Shown here: one piece after another, positions 50,350-58,920 of the stretch
How the letters are laid out: each line of letters starts with the position of its first letter
Numbering within the stretch: the stretch's first letter is position 1
DNA from: Candidatus Oscillochloris fontis
GTDB lineage: Bacteria > Chloroflexota > Chloroflexia > Chloroflexales > Chloroflexaceae
Assembly: GCF_004138135.1 (NCBI RefSeq)
Contig: NZ_RYFD01000027.1
Coordinates: 1-63,329 of the forward strand
Direction: 5' to 3'
DNA: 63,329 nt
The notes under the pieces: generated by a model
What the model was told of the DNA's origin: nothing
The model's database searches: none
The model's input: only the letters and a program-made list of their open reading frames with translations
Made by a program: the position numbers and the translations under genes

Positions 50350-51498
50350 AGCTGTTGGGCTTGTGCTCGCTCCTCCACCCAAAGGTGGCGCAGCACCATA
50401 GGCCGTCTGACGTGCGGCCCGAAAGGCGATATTCACGGCAGCGTTCGTGTCAGCGGCAGCCGTATGGCCGCAAGAGAGGCAACGAAAATGGGCTTGATTG
50501 GGACGGTTGGCTTTCTCGCAGTGACCACACACGGCACAGGTACGGCTGGTGTTGTGCGGATCTACCGCAATCACCAGTACGCCCGCTTGCTGCGCCTTGT
50601 AGGTGACAAAGCTCCGCAACTGCCGAAAAGCCCAACTAGTGCGAAGACGACGCTGCGAACGTCTACAACCATTGTCTGTGCGCTTGCGGATATGGCTCAA
50701 CTCTTCAAGCGCAAGTGCCTTCCGTTCCGTCTTCGCTTTTGCCACCAGCTTCTTGCTGATGCAGTGATTCGCATCCCGCTGAAAACGCGCCTCACGGCGG
50801 GCGTTCTTCCGCAACCGCCAGCGGGCGCGACGCGTGTTGGCTTTCTGAAGTCGCTGACGGTGGCGGAAACGCCGTTCACGAACCCGCTTCACATCCTCGC
50901 CGCTATACGTCTCACCATCACTATCGGCGGCAAGGTTGACGATGCCGAAATCAACCCCCAGGAAGCCGGTCGGCTCGTCGGGCGCGGGGTTGGCCTTGGT
51001 CTGCGTGATGTGCAAGAAGAACTGCCTGTCCCGCTGCACAAGCTCCGCCCCGCCAATCTTCCAACTCGTGTCGTACAGGTAGCGTCGCTGAAAATCGCCC
51101 AACACCAGTTGACCCATGACCCGCCCCGTCAGGGTGTTCAGGCTCACGCGGTCGAGGCTCATCAGGCGGTAGGTGCGTGCGTCGTAGCGGATCGCGCTAT
51201 CCGGCTTAAAGGTAGGACATGTGTCCGAACCATGCGCCCGCACCGCTCGCACCGCTTCAGCCGCCTTGTCCCTGGCGCAACAGGCCAGTTGCGCCCCCAG
51301 CCCGTACTGGACGCGGGTGGGAACGTAGACGATGTGGTGCAGCGTGTTTTTGTTGGTGATGCGCTCCTCCCACGCGACCGATGCGCAGTAGGTAGCTGCC
51401 GCGTTGAACGCTTCAGCCGTGGCTTGAAGAGCGGCTGCGGCATCAGCGTCAAGCGACAGCTTGCAGCATACGGTTCGTGTGGAGAGCGTCTGCGTCAT
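50332..51498 (-). CDS. tnpB: IS200/IS605-family TnpB RNA-guided nuclease
   Basis: 388 residues from ATG 51498. The RuvC-like triad is present: Asp183 (GVDFGIVNLA), Glu265/266 (ALALEELSHIR) and Asp350 (AAADTNAAVNIA). The zinc finger has Cys321, Cys324, Cys340 and Cys343, and the OrfB helix-turn-helix is at the start. No tnpA is adjacent, so the element is TnpB-only and moved in trans. Looks intact. Known TnpB proteins cut at the donor site with an omega RNA made from the element's right end, which here would lie at the low-coordinate side (see 50335-50470). Inserted inside a MNT/HEPN module between jetB and jetC. Confidence 0.93.
   Translation of the reverse strand: MTQTLSTRTVCCKLSLDADAAAALQATAEAFNAAATYCASVAWEERITNKNTLHHIVYVPTRVQYGLGAQLACCARDKAAEAVRAVRAHGSDTCPTFKPDSAIRYDARTYRLMSLDRVSLNTLTGRVMGQLVLGDFQRRYLYDTSWKIGGAELVQRDRQFFLHITQTKANPAPDEPTGFLGVDFGIVNLAADSDGETYSGEDVKRVRERRFRHRQRLQKANTRRARWRLRKNARREARFQRDANHCISKKLVAKAKTERKALALEELSHIRKRTDNGCRRSQRRLRTSWAFRQLRSFVTYKAQQAGVLVIAVDPHNTSRTCAVCGHCEKANRPNQAHFRCLSCGHTAAADTNAAVNIAFRAARQTAYGAAPPLGGGASTSPTASALGI
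50335..50470 (-). ncRNA. Presumed omega RNA region and right end of the TnpB element
   Basis: In known TnpB elements the omega RNA overlaps the 3' end of tnpB and stops at the right end, with the guide taken from flanking DNA. Here the right end carries a stem CCCAAC/GTTGGG (50339-50344 and 50354-50359) next to the stop codon. The exact limits are unknown; the guide would come from the antitoxin's 3' end below about 50333. Confidence 0.45.
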
Positions 51499-51544
51499 AA
51501 AACCATGTATACCACAATTAGAACGCCCGTGCAAGTATGCGCTA

Positions 51545-51706
51545 GTACCTTGGTCACTGATGATTGGGATGCGGAATGTCATCGTTCATGGGTATTTTGC
51601 TATCAATCTACAGATTATCTGGAAAACAATCATTGAGGAACTTCCGCAACTAAAAGCGAGCCTTGTTCCCATCCTGAGTGCTATCGAATCGGGCAACGAG
51701 GTATAA
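51545..51706 (+). pseudogene. HEPN (DUF86-type) toxin, C-terminal remnant
   Basis: The frame PWSLMIGMRNVIVHGYF, then INLQIIWKTIIEELPQLKA, matches the last third of DUF86/HepT toxins, including the catalytic RX4H (RNVIVH). The N-terminal ~70 residues and any start site are missing; the sequence meets the TnpB element's left end about 50 bases upstream. An insertion alone would leave both halves, so DNA was also deleted. The piece ends 19 bases before jetC. Confidence 0.75.
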
Positions 51707-51724
51707 AAGCATGGGAGCTGCAGG

Positions 51725-54700
51725 ATGAAGCCTAATGGTGTGCTGGCCTTGTCGCGCATCTTCCTCCATAACTGGCACCGCTTCAATCACCACCTGATTG
51801 ATGTGCAGGATGGCCTCTATCTCGCTGGACATAATGGATCGGGCAAGTCATCGGTGCTCGATGCGCTTCAGTTTGTGTTGATCGCTGATCAGCAGCGCAT
51901 TCGCTATAACAGCTCGGCCCAAGAACGCTCGGCGCGCACCCTGGATAGCTACGTGCGCGGCAAGATCGGCGAGAATCGCTACCTGCGCCCCGGCAATACC
52001 GTGGCCTATATTGCGCTAGAGTTTACCCACGCCCAGACCCAGATCACGCTAGGGGTGTGTATCGAGGCGACTGATGGCCAGACCCCGGAGCGCACCTTCT
52101 TCATTCTGCTTGAACCGATTGATCCGGGCCTCTTTGTGGTCGAGGGTCGCCCGCTGCTGCGCCGCGAACTGCGGGCTGTTCAGCGTGGGCGGCGCGGCAT
52201 GCGCATCTACGATCAGGTGGGTGAATATCAGGCCGATCTGCTCAACCGCCTCGGCGGTCTGCATGAGCGCTTCTTCGATCTCTTTCTGCGTGCGCTCACC
52301 TTCCAGCCGATCCGCAACATCAACACCTTTGTTGAACAGTGGCTCCTTGATGGCCGCCCGCTCGATGTGGATGCGTTGCAGAAGGTGGTCGAACGGCTCG
52401 ATCAACTGCGGGTGACCGCTCGCGAGGTGCAGGAGAAGATCGCCGCTTTGCAGGCGATTGAGAACCAGCAGGCCGAGGTGCGTAACCGGCGCGATCTGCA
52501 TACCGAGTACCTGTTGCTGGTGGCCTTTTTGCGGCTGGAGGATGCGCGTTCGTATGCGGCGACCCTAGCGACCCAGCGGTCCGATCTGCTCCAGCGGATT
52601 GCCGCTGCGGAACGGGCATGCACCGAGGCCGCAGCGGCGCGCCAGGGCGCGGAGACCGCGTGGCAAGATGCGGTCAAACGCCTGGGCCAACTGGATGTGG
52701 TGCGCCGCCGCGATGAGTTGCAGAAGCGTATCGCCCACCTGCGCCGCGATGCCGATCAGATTCACCACGTCTACAAGGTGTTGCGTGAGGATCTTCAGCG
52801 CGAGGCGGACGCCCTGGGCGATCTGGCTCTGCCGAGTGTGGTGGGGTTGTGCGCGGCGATCCGTGGCCTCACCCCGGAGGTGCCGCCTGCCCCCGATCTG
52901 CCCGATCTGCTCGATCAGGCGGTCGTCGATCTCGATGCTTTGCTCCCGACGACCCAGGAGCGCCGTTATGAACTGACGCTGCGCAAGCGCACATGGGAGG
53001 AACGCGCCACAACCTTGGAGCAGGAGTTGAAGCGGCTGCGTGAGAACCGCCGTTTGGCCTACGCCCCGGCGCTCGAACGCCTCCGCGACCTGCTGACCCC
53101 GATTGTTGGCGAGCGCCCGCCGCTCCTGTGCGAGTTGCTCGAAATTCCCAACGAGCGTTGGCAGAATGCGGTCGAGGCGATGCTCGGTGCCCGTCGCTTC
53201 AACATCATTGTGCCGCCGGAGTATTTTGAACGCGCCCTCGATACGCTTGACAGTGCGCGGGCGAACGAGCGGATCTACGATGTCGGCTTGCTCGATCTGG
53301 CCAAGGTGCAGCACGAGGCGCGTCCGGCCCAACCCGGCTCGTTGGCCCAGCAGGTGCGGGCGAAGGCCGAGCGCATCCAGAAGTATGTGGATAGCCTGCT
53401 GGGCGATGTGATCACCTGTGCCGCCCCGCGTGATCTGCGCCGCCATCGGCGCGCCATCACCGCCGAGGTGCTGGTCTATAGCGAGTGGACAGTACGCGCC
53501 ATCCCGCCGGAGCGTTACCAACCCTGGTTCATTGGGGAACGGGCGCAGCGTTCGCAGATCGACATTCGCCAGCGCGAACTGGATACGGTGCGCGCCGATC
53601 TCTTGGCACTGACTCCCCAACTTGCCGCTGCTGAAGCCGAACTGAAGCGTCTTGAACGTGGGCGCAACCTCTCCAACCTACGCCAGCGCCTCGATGCCCC
53701 CCTCGATGAGCGCCCGTTGCGCAGCGAAATTCAGGAATCTCAGGCCGAGTTGCAGGCACTTGACACCAGTGGGGTAGCCGCGCTAGAGGCCGAGATTGCG
53801 CGTCTGCGCACACTCGCCGACCACGAGCAACAGGCTGAACAGGCCGCAATCCGCGCCCAAGAAGGCTTGAAGAGCCAACTACCCCAGTTGGAAGAGAAGA
53901 TCCAGCGCAACACCACCCGGCTCGCCGAGGCGGAACAGAAGGCCGAGGAACTGCGCGTGGCCCACCCGCAGCGCGTCGTCCCCGCCGAAGAGCGCTTGGC
54001 CGAACGGCTTGCCCGGGGCGATCTGGCGGAGGCGCTGCGCAACGCCGAGAGCACCGTCACCAACTTTGAATCGCGGGCCAACAACGAACTCCAACGCCTA
54101 ATCGAGATGGCCAGCGCCTTCAACACGCGCTTCCAGTTTGCGGCATTGCCGAGCAATGTGGATGAAGGGCGCTATACCACCGAGCTTGAGCGGTTACAAG
54201 CGACCGAACTGCCCAAGTATATCGAGCGTATTGATCAGGCCCAGCATGAAGCCGAGGAAGAACTGCGCGAACACGTCCTCCACCGTCTGCGCGAGCAGAT
54301 CATCCATGCCCGCAGCAAACTGGATTGGATCAACGACGCACTCGAACGGCTCGCCTTCCACGGCGAGCGCTACCGCTTCCGCTCCCAACCCTCTGAAGAT
54401 GCACGCCACTTCTATGATCTGATCAACGACTCGCAACTACTCGGTAGTGGCTCGCTCTTCGCGAGCGACTTCTACCAGCGCCACAAGACCACCTTCGACG
54501 AATTCTATGCACGGCTCACCCGCACTCCCCAGTCGGACGCCGAGCGGCGCGAGCAGGAGCGCCTGGTTGATTACCGCCGCTACCTCAACTACGACATCGA
54601 AATCACCCACCCCAACGGCCAAGTCTCGCGCCTGAGCCGCATCATGGGCCAGACCTCCGGCGGCGAGACCCAGACCCCCTTCTACCTGACGATTGCGGCC

Positions 54701-54988
54701 TCCTTCGTGCAACTCTACCACATCGGTGAGCGCCAGAACCGCCCCACCATCCGCCTCGTCGCCTTCGACGAAGCCTTCTCGAAGATGGATCAGGATCGCA
54801 TCGGTGCCACCCTAGATCTCTTCCAGCAATTTGGCCTCCAGATCATCACCGCGACGCCCCTGGAGCGCTGCGAATACCTCGTACCGAAGATCTGCACCAG
54901 CCTCGTGCTCTCAGCGGTAGACGACGGCGTCTGGGTCGAGCCATACCGCAACTACGCAGCGCGGCTGAGCGGGGAGGGGGGGATGTGA
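51725..54988 (+). CDS. jetC: Wadjet subunit JetC (SMC/MksB-like ATPase)
   Basis: 1087 residues. Walker A GHNGSGKSS (35-43), long coiled-coil arms (about 200-450 and 600-830) with a hinge-like middle (LLCELLEIPNERWQNAVEAML), ABC signature MGQTSGGETQTP (about 975) and Walker B RLVAFDEAFSK (about 1013). It is the loop-extruding motor of the Wadjet complex, homologous to MukB/MksB. GCAGG-type site before the ATG. Its promoter and coupling to jetB must have been rebuilt after the insertion. Confidence 0.93.
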   Translation: MKPNGVLALSRIFLHNWHRFNHHLIDVQDGLYLAGHNGSGKSSVLDALQFVLIADQQRIRYNSSAQERSARTLDSYVRGKIGENRYLRPGNTVAYIALEFTHAQTQITLGVCIEATDGQTPERTFFILLEPIDPGLFVVEGRPLLRRELRAVQRGRRGMRIYDQVGEYQADLLNRLGGLHERFFDLFLRALTFQPIRNINTFVEQWLLDGRPLDVDALQKVVERLDQLRVTAREVQEKIAALQAIENQQAEVRNRRDLHTEYLLLVAFLRLEDARSYAATLATQRSDLLQRIAAAERACTEAAAARQGAETAWQDAVKRLGQLDVVRRRDELQKRIAHLRRDADQIHHVYKVLREDLQREADALGDLALPSVVGLCAAIRGLTPEVPPAPDLPDLLDQAVVDLDALLPTTQERRYELTLRKRTWEERATTLEQELKRLRENRRLAYAPALERLRDLLTPIVGERPPLLCELLEIPNERWQNAVEAMLGARRFNIIVPPEYFERALDTLDSARANERIYDVGLLDLAKVQHEARPAQPGSLAQQVRAKAERIQKYVDSLLGDVITCAAPRDLRRHRRAITAEVLVYSEWTVRAIPPERYQPWFIGERAQRSQIDIRQRELDTVRADLLALTPQLAAAEAELKRLERGRNLSNLRQRLDAPLDERPLRSEIQESQAELQALDTSGVAALEAEIARLRTLADHEQQAEQAAIRAQEGLKSQLPQLEEKIQRNTTRLAEAEQKAEELRVAHPQRVVPAEERLAERLARGDLAEALRNAESTVTNFESRANNELQRLIEMASAFNTRFQFAALPSNVDEGRYTTELERLQATELPKYIERIDQAQHEAEEELREHVLHRLREQIIHARSKLDWINDALERLAFHGERYRFRSQPSEDARHFYDLINDSQLLGSGSLFASDFYQRHKTTFDEFYARLTRTPQSDAERREQERLVDYRRYLNYDIEITHPNGQVSRLSRIMGQTSGGETQTPFYLTIAASFVQLYHIGERQNRPTIRLVAFDEAFSKMDQDRIGATLDLFQQFGLQIITATPLERCEYLVPKICTSLVLSAVDDGVWVEPYRNYAARLSGEGGM

Positions 54989-55013
54989 TGGTGATACGAG
55001 GCTAGTAGCTTTG

Positions 55014-56081
55014 CTAGACTGAGGCTGGTGTCGGGCCACTCTCTTCAATATCTTCAGGTAGTCCATCTTCAGTAGAGGGGATTTCCTCAGGAGTATTTCT
55101 TTGTATATAAATGTACTCCTTACCTACTTCCATGACAATTTTACCTGACTCAATTCTTAAAGTTAGGCTTGGCAATTGCTCTGGGCTTTCCTTCACCAAA
55201 GTTGATAATGGGTCATGAACATAGAGTTCTAGAAACCTAAACATAGTTGGCCCTGCTATTTCTGATAGATGTTTCCAAGCTTGTTCACCGATATACGCAG
55301 ATCCACCAACTGATATAAATGCTCTACTCAATTCTTCTAATTTCATATTTGGAGTAGGATCAAGTACAACTAATATAGGTGTATAACCACTCGACTGACA
55401 ATCCCTTGGAAATTCGAGTTCTTCTCCCCATCTACCTTGACCCGAAGCAGCAATAGTAACACGAATCTTAAATTCATAAGCTTTCTTGTTAATAATACAA
55501 TCAACTTGTCTACCCGCTGTTCCTTGTCCACCTCGTTTTATTGGACTCTTCTTTGCGCTATAAGGAACACCTCCTATTGCATAGGCAATAATTGGCTCAA
55601 AGACATATCCTGTTTCTTGAGCGGATCTATTATCAATATCGTACATCCACTTGCGCCAAAACAATAGTGCAATGAGAGCGGAAGGGCTTAACGTTCCATA
55701 CTGTAACAGACCACGAGGCCCTACCTGATCTACAGTAGGAATAGCCTGAGATTGAAGAATTCTTTCATACTTTAATCGAGCTTTATGAAGAGTAGCTAGA
55801 CAGAAAAAATATGTATCAACATCTGTCTTTATTGCAATAAGCCTTTCAAAAAAACTTTCGAACGCTACTCCGGCTAGCTTTAAATTTTGAAAGCTTTTGG
55901 ATCCAAAAAAGGGAGCAACATTTAGAGGAATATCACGAAATTCCTCTTCTAAGTTGAGGTCTTTGACAATTGTCGCTAACAGATAACAGCACACCGCATC
56001 ATCAAGCGATACAGCAAGATCACTTCCCCCTCCTGTTCGTGCCTTTGTGATAAGTGCTCGCTGTTGCGCAGTTAATCCCAT
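55014..56081 (-). CDS. Putative type II restriction endonuclease
   Basis: 355 residues. Its start overlaps the methyltransferase stop by 10 bases, the usual linkage in restriction-modification systems. Core: GRQVDCIINKKAYEFKIR, with Asp194, Glu203 and Lys205 forming a PD-(D/E)XK-type site (D-X8-E-X-K). I recall a resemblance to ApaLI-type enzymes (FEPIIAYAIGGVPYSAKKSPI...) but cannot confirm it, so the cut site is unknown. GC is far lower than in the jet genes around it: recent transfer. Confidence 0.75.
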   Translation of the reverse strand: MGLTAQQRALITKARTGGGSDLAVSLDDAVCCYLLATIVKDLNLEEEFRDIPLNVAPFFGSKSFQNLKLAGVAFESFFERLIAIKTDVDTYFFCLATLHKARLKYERILQSQAIPTVDQVGPRGLLQYGTLSPSALIALLFWRKWMYDIDNRSAQETGYVFEPIIAYAIGGVPYSAKKSPIKRGGQGTAGRQVDCIINKKAYEFKIRVTIAASGQGRWGEELEFPRDCQSSGYTPILVVLDPTPNMKLEELSRAFISVGGSAYIGEQAWKHLSEIAGPTMFRFLELYVHDPLSTLVKESPEQLPSLTLRIESGKIVMEVGKEYIYIQRNTPEEIPSTEDGLPEDIEESGPTPASV

Positions 56082-57292
56082 AAAGGTAGCCTTTCTATGA
56101 TTGGTTGCTTGAAATATCGCTGCTTCACTAAAGCAATTACTTGTTTAAGAGCAGGGCTAAAACCAGAAGAGAGAGTTGGAACAAAACTTAAAATCTCCCC
56201 TTCTATAAAAAGATCTGATTTAAACATATATTTTTGCAGATCAGCAAATAAACTTCTAGCTATGATTTCACTCATTAATGGTGGAACAGCATTGCCTATT
56301 AATTGCATTTGATCAGCTATACTTCCAAAAAATAGGAAGTCATCAGGAAAGGTTTGTAATCTAGCACATTCTCGAATCGTAAGCGGCCTATGCTCTAAAG
56401 GATGCAAAAATTCTCCTTGCATCCCACCAGTAACGGCTTTTGAAGGTTGATTAGGTTTTAGCCGCTTCACTCCTGATGGTGCACCTCCGCGTTTCTCTGA
56501 TGGGGTACCATCCTTTACTCGGCGAAAAGCACGGCGTCGGAAACTCTCATGCTGCAACTCTTCTGGGAGATCTTTCATGCTTTGACCTGGAGCTAATGAC
56601 AGAGCACGTTTTAATTCTAACCCCTCAAGTTTACGAAAAAAATGCCCTTGTACTATGCCTGGAGCAGAAGTACTAGCAGCGGGGAGATCTGCTAGAGCCT
56701 CCATCACAGAAGGGGTCAATGGCAATTCTTGAGAAGCTAGGTGTGCTCCCGGCGCACCATAAGCTGTATGGGTATACTCTGGGAACGATGGCGACCACCC
56801 TAACCCACCAATTGCAATAACCCGTTTTCGGTGTTGAGGCACTCCAAAATTCGCAGCGTTAACTTTTCGGAGATGAATTTTATATCCCACCTCTATAAGA
56901 GGATCTAGTAAATCTACAACCTTATTTCCATGCTCTGATGTTAAAAATCCTTCTACATTTTCAAATATGAATGCACGAGGTTTTAATTCTGCGATAATCC
57001 GAGAAAATCTTTCGACTAAACTGTTTCTAGCATCATTAATTTTTCGCAATCCCGCTGAAGAAAACCCTTGGCAAGGAGGGCCACCGATAACAACATCTAC
57101 ATGTGGAAATTGGTAATCCTGTGATAGATCTAGATTTTCTATATGAGAACCTAGATTATAGTTATAAGTACTAATTGCTGGTTTGGAATTGTCAACCGCT
57201 TGTATTATCTTAAATCCAACTCTTTGAAAACCAAGAGACAGACCTCCTGCTCCAGAGAATAGATCCAAGACGGTGTAAGATGAATCCATCAT
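56072..57292 (-). CDS. C5-cytosine DNA methyltransferase
   Basis: 406 residues with all main motifs: I (DLFSGAGGLSLGF), IV (GGPPCQGFSSAG, nucleophile Cys74), VI (FENVEGF), VIII (VPQHRKRVIAIG), IX/X (RECARLQTFPDDF, QLIGNAVPP). The target-recognition region lies about 220-290. Protects the host against the endonuclease encoded next. AT-rich codon use, antisense to the Wadjet operon. The preceding small ORF overlaps its start by ATGA. Confidence 0.95.
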   Translation of the reverse strand: MMDSSYTVLDLFSGAGGLSLGFQRVGFKIIQAVDNSKPAISTYNYNLGSHIENLDLSQDYQFPHVDVVIGGPPCQGFSSAGLRKINDARNSLVERFSRIIAELKPRAFIFENVEGFLTSEHGNKVVDLLDPLIEVGYKIHLRKVNAANFGVPQHRKRVIAIGGLGWSPSFPEYTHTAYGAPGAHLASQELPLTPSVMEALADLPAASTSAPGIVQGHFFRKLEGLELKRALSLAPGQSMKDLPEELQHESFRRRAFRRVKDGTPSEKRGGAPSGVKRLKPNQPSKAVTGGMQGEFLHPLEHRPLTIRECARLQTFPDDFLFFGSIADQMQLIGNAVPPLMSEIIARSLFADLQKYMFKSDLFIEGEILSFVPTLSSGFSPALKQVIALVKQRYFKQPIIERLPLWD

Positions 57293-57462
57293 ACAGTTGT
57301 ATACTCCTCATGCCATGCTCTTACTTGAGAAATAGTAACATATGTTCTGTTTTCTGACAAGAGCCGGGTTGTCATTTCGGGCTGAGACAGTCCAACTTTC
57401 TGTTTAACGTACCACATTGCGGAATAGTTGCCCCTCTCTCTCACCGGGATACTGAGACCCAT
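57289..57462 (-). CDS. Small HTH-like ORF at the head of the restriction-modification cassette
   Basis: 57 codons, short enough to be missed by length cut-offs. From ATG 57462 (or an internal GTG/ATG at about 57444 or 57417). The sequence WYVKQKVGLSQPEMTTRLLS followed by ISQVRAWHEEYTTV resembles a small helix-turn-helix protein. Its stop overlaps the methyltransferase start as ATGA, so it is translated first. A role as controller of the cassette is inference; I see no classical C-protein signature. Confidence 0.55.
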   Translation of the reverse strand: MGLSIPVRERGNYSAMWYVKQKVGLSQPEMTTRLLSENRTYVTISQVRAWHEEYTTV

Positions 57463-57567
57463 TCAGTTCATCGCAATGCGGTAAGCCGCTTCACCAGCTA
57501 ACCGTTCTATCCGCACGTACACGATATGACAAATGATGTTTCGCCCCTGCCCCGTAGGAGAAGTGTG

Positions 57568-58803
57568 ATGCACAAGAATCCCCTCCCCGCCGTGGCCGCG
57601 CTGCTCCTCCACACCCTGCTCGATCGCGCCGAACAGCCGGGGCGCCAACAGGTGATCCGGGTGCGTCTTGTGCCGGCGCAGCACCCCGATTACTTCTCGC
57701 CAGAAGATGTGGCTCCGCGCCAGCAGACCAACCAGATCGTGCAGCAGCTTGCCGACGCCGGGGCGCTGCGTCTACATTGGCAGAAGTGGGAGCAGGGGAA
57801 TTGGTTGGAGGCGCTCGATCTGCTGCCGGAGCGGGCGAGTGATCTCTACCACTTGCTGCAACGCCAACCGCGTACTGATCAGGTTGCCGATCTGCTGGCT
57901 TTGCTCGATACCCAACACCCGCCTCCCGGCTGGTACGCCCGCTTCCTCGCCGGGGTGCGCGATCAGATTGCGGCTGGGCGTGCGCCTACCCCCTTGGTGC
58001 TGGGCGATGCTGCCTTCAATGCCGATCTGCTGCGGCTCCTCGGTACTCTTGCTGAGCTTCAGGCACCCATACTGGAGCGCTCGCTCAGTACGCGCCTCTT
58101 TGGCGATAGCAAGCGCCTGGAGGAGTTGCGCTCGCCTCTGCTGAGTGTCTTGCGTGGCTATGCCCCCGATGCGGCGAGTTTTGCGGGTGATGATGCGGCG
58201 CTGCTGCGTGCCTATGGTATCGAGCGAACCCCCGAATATATCCCGCTGGCCGGGCCGCTGATCTTACAGCCTACGCAGGGCGCGGCGATTGATCTGGCCC
58301 ACTTCAGCCCCTCGCTGGCGCTCTCGGCTGCGATGCTGCGCCAGATTGATGTGGCGGCGTGTTCCGCTACGCGGCTGCTTACGGTGGAGAATGCGACCAG
58401 TTTTACCGAACTGCTCGCGCTCCGCCCGCCCGATCTTCTTCTGCTCTATACCGGCGGCTTTGCCAGCCCGACGCTGCTCGTGTTCCTGCGCTCGATCTGT
58501 CAGCTTCGCCCCGATCTGCCCGTGTACCACTGGGGCGATCTTGATGCCGGGGGGCTGCGTATCCTGGCTCATCTGCGCACGCACCTCGGCGCTATCTCGC
58601 CGCTGGCGATGGATGTAGCCACCCTCCGCGCTTACCAACACCACGCCAAGCCGCTTACTTCCAGCGATCAGCGTGCGCTGCTGGCGCTGAAGAGCCAGCC
58701 CTTGCTCGCCGACTGTCTGCCCCTGATTACCACGCTGCTCGAATTGGGCTGCAAATTGGAACAGGAGGCTCTGGATGTGCGAACAGTGGTGGGCATGCTG
58801 TAG
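57568..58803 (+). CDS. jetD: Wadjet subunit JetD (Toprim-type nuclease)
   Basis: 411 residues from ATG 57568, with TAGGAGAAG upstream. The C-terminal Toprim fold shows the catalytic Glu in LTVENATSF (about 273) and the Asp cluster in YHWGDLDAGGLRIL (about 320-327). The N-terminal part has winged-helix features (LLLHTLLDRAEQPGRQQVIRV...). In Wadjet, JetD cleaves small circular DNA after JetABC has extruded it. The TAG stop is the first three bases of a palindromic element. Confidence 0.92.
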   Translation: MHKNPLPAVAALLLHTLLDRAEQPGRQQVIRVRLVPAQHPDYFSPEDVAPRQQTNQIVQQLADAGALRLHWQKWEQGNWLEALDLLPERASDLYHLLQRQPRTDQVADLLALLDTQHPPPGWYARFLAGVRDQIAAGRAPTPLVLGDAAFNADLLRLLGTLAELQAPILERSLSTRLFGDSKRLEELRSPLLSVLRGYAPDAASFAGDDAALLRAYGIERTPEYIPLAGPLILQPTQGAAIDLAHFSPSLALSAAMLRQIDVAACSATRLLTVENATSFTELLALRPPDLLLLYTGGFASPTLLVFLRSICQLRPDLPVYHWGDLDAGGLRILAHLRTHLGAISPLAMDVATLRAYQHHAKPLTSSDQRALLALKSQPLLADCLPLITTLLELGCKLEQEALDVRTVVGML

Positions 58804-58872
58804 GGGCGAAGCATCGCCTGTCATATAGTTTGGGAAACACAAACTGAATTGGTGGGCGATGCTTCGCCCCTA
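58801..58872. repeat. Palindromic element, copy E
   Basis: Ends at 58801-58818 and 58855-58872; the core is more diverged (TTTGGGAAACACAAACTGAATTGG). It supplies the jetD stop codon and lies 5 bases before the -10 box of the amidase gene. Confidence 0.9.
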
Positions 58873-58877
58873 CAGGG

Positions 58878-58883
58878 TATAAT
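58878..58883 (+). promoter_or_regulatory. TATAAT -10 box of the amidase gene
   Basis: Perfect TATAAT 38 bases before the ATG at 58921. No good -35 stands at 16-18 bases; the nearest TTGGTG (58849) is too far. The position excludes the earlier in-frame ATG at 58882 as the start. Confidence 0.55.
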
Positions 58884-58920
58884 GAATGCACCATTTCCTT
58901 ATAGTCTGAAGGGTTCCCCT

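Noticed and set aside
50332-51498. TnpB as a Cas12-type effector
   Set aside because: Size (388 residues), the OrfB-type zinc finger and the IS-like right end fit TnpB; no array is present.
58882-58920. Upstream start of the amidase (ATG 58882)
   Set aside because: It overlaps the TATAAT box at 58878-58883, so it could not be on the transcript; the ATG at 58921 is used.
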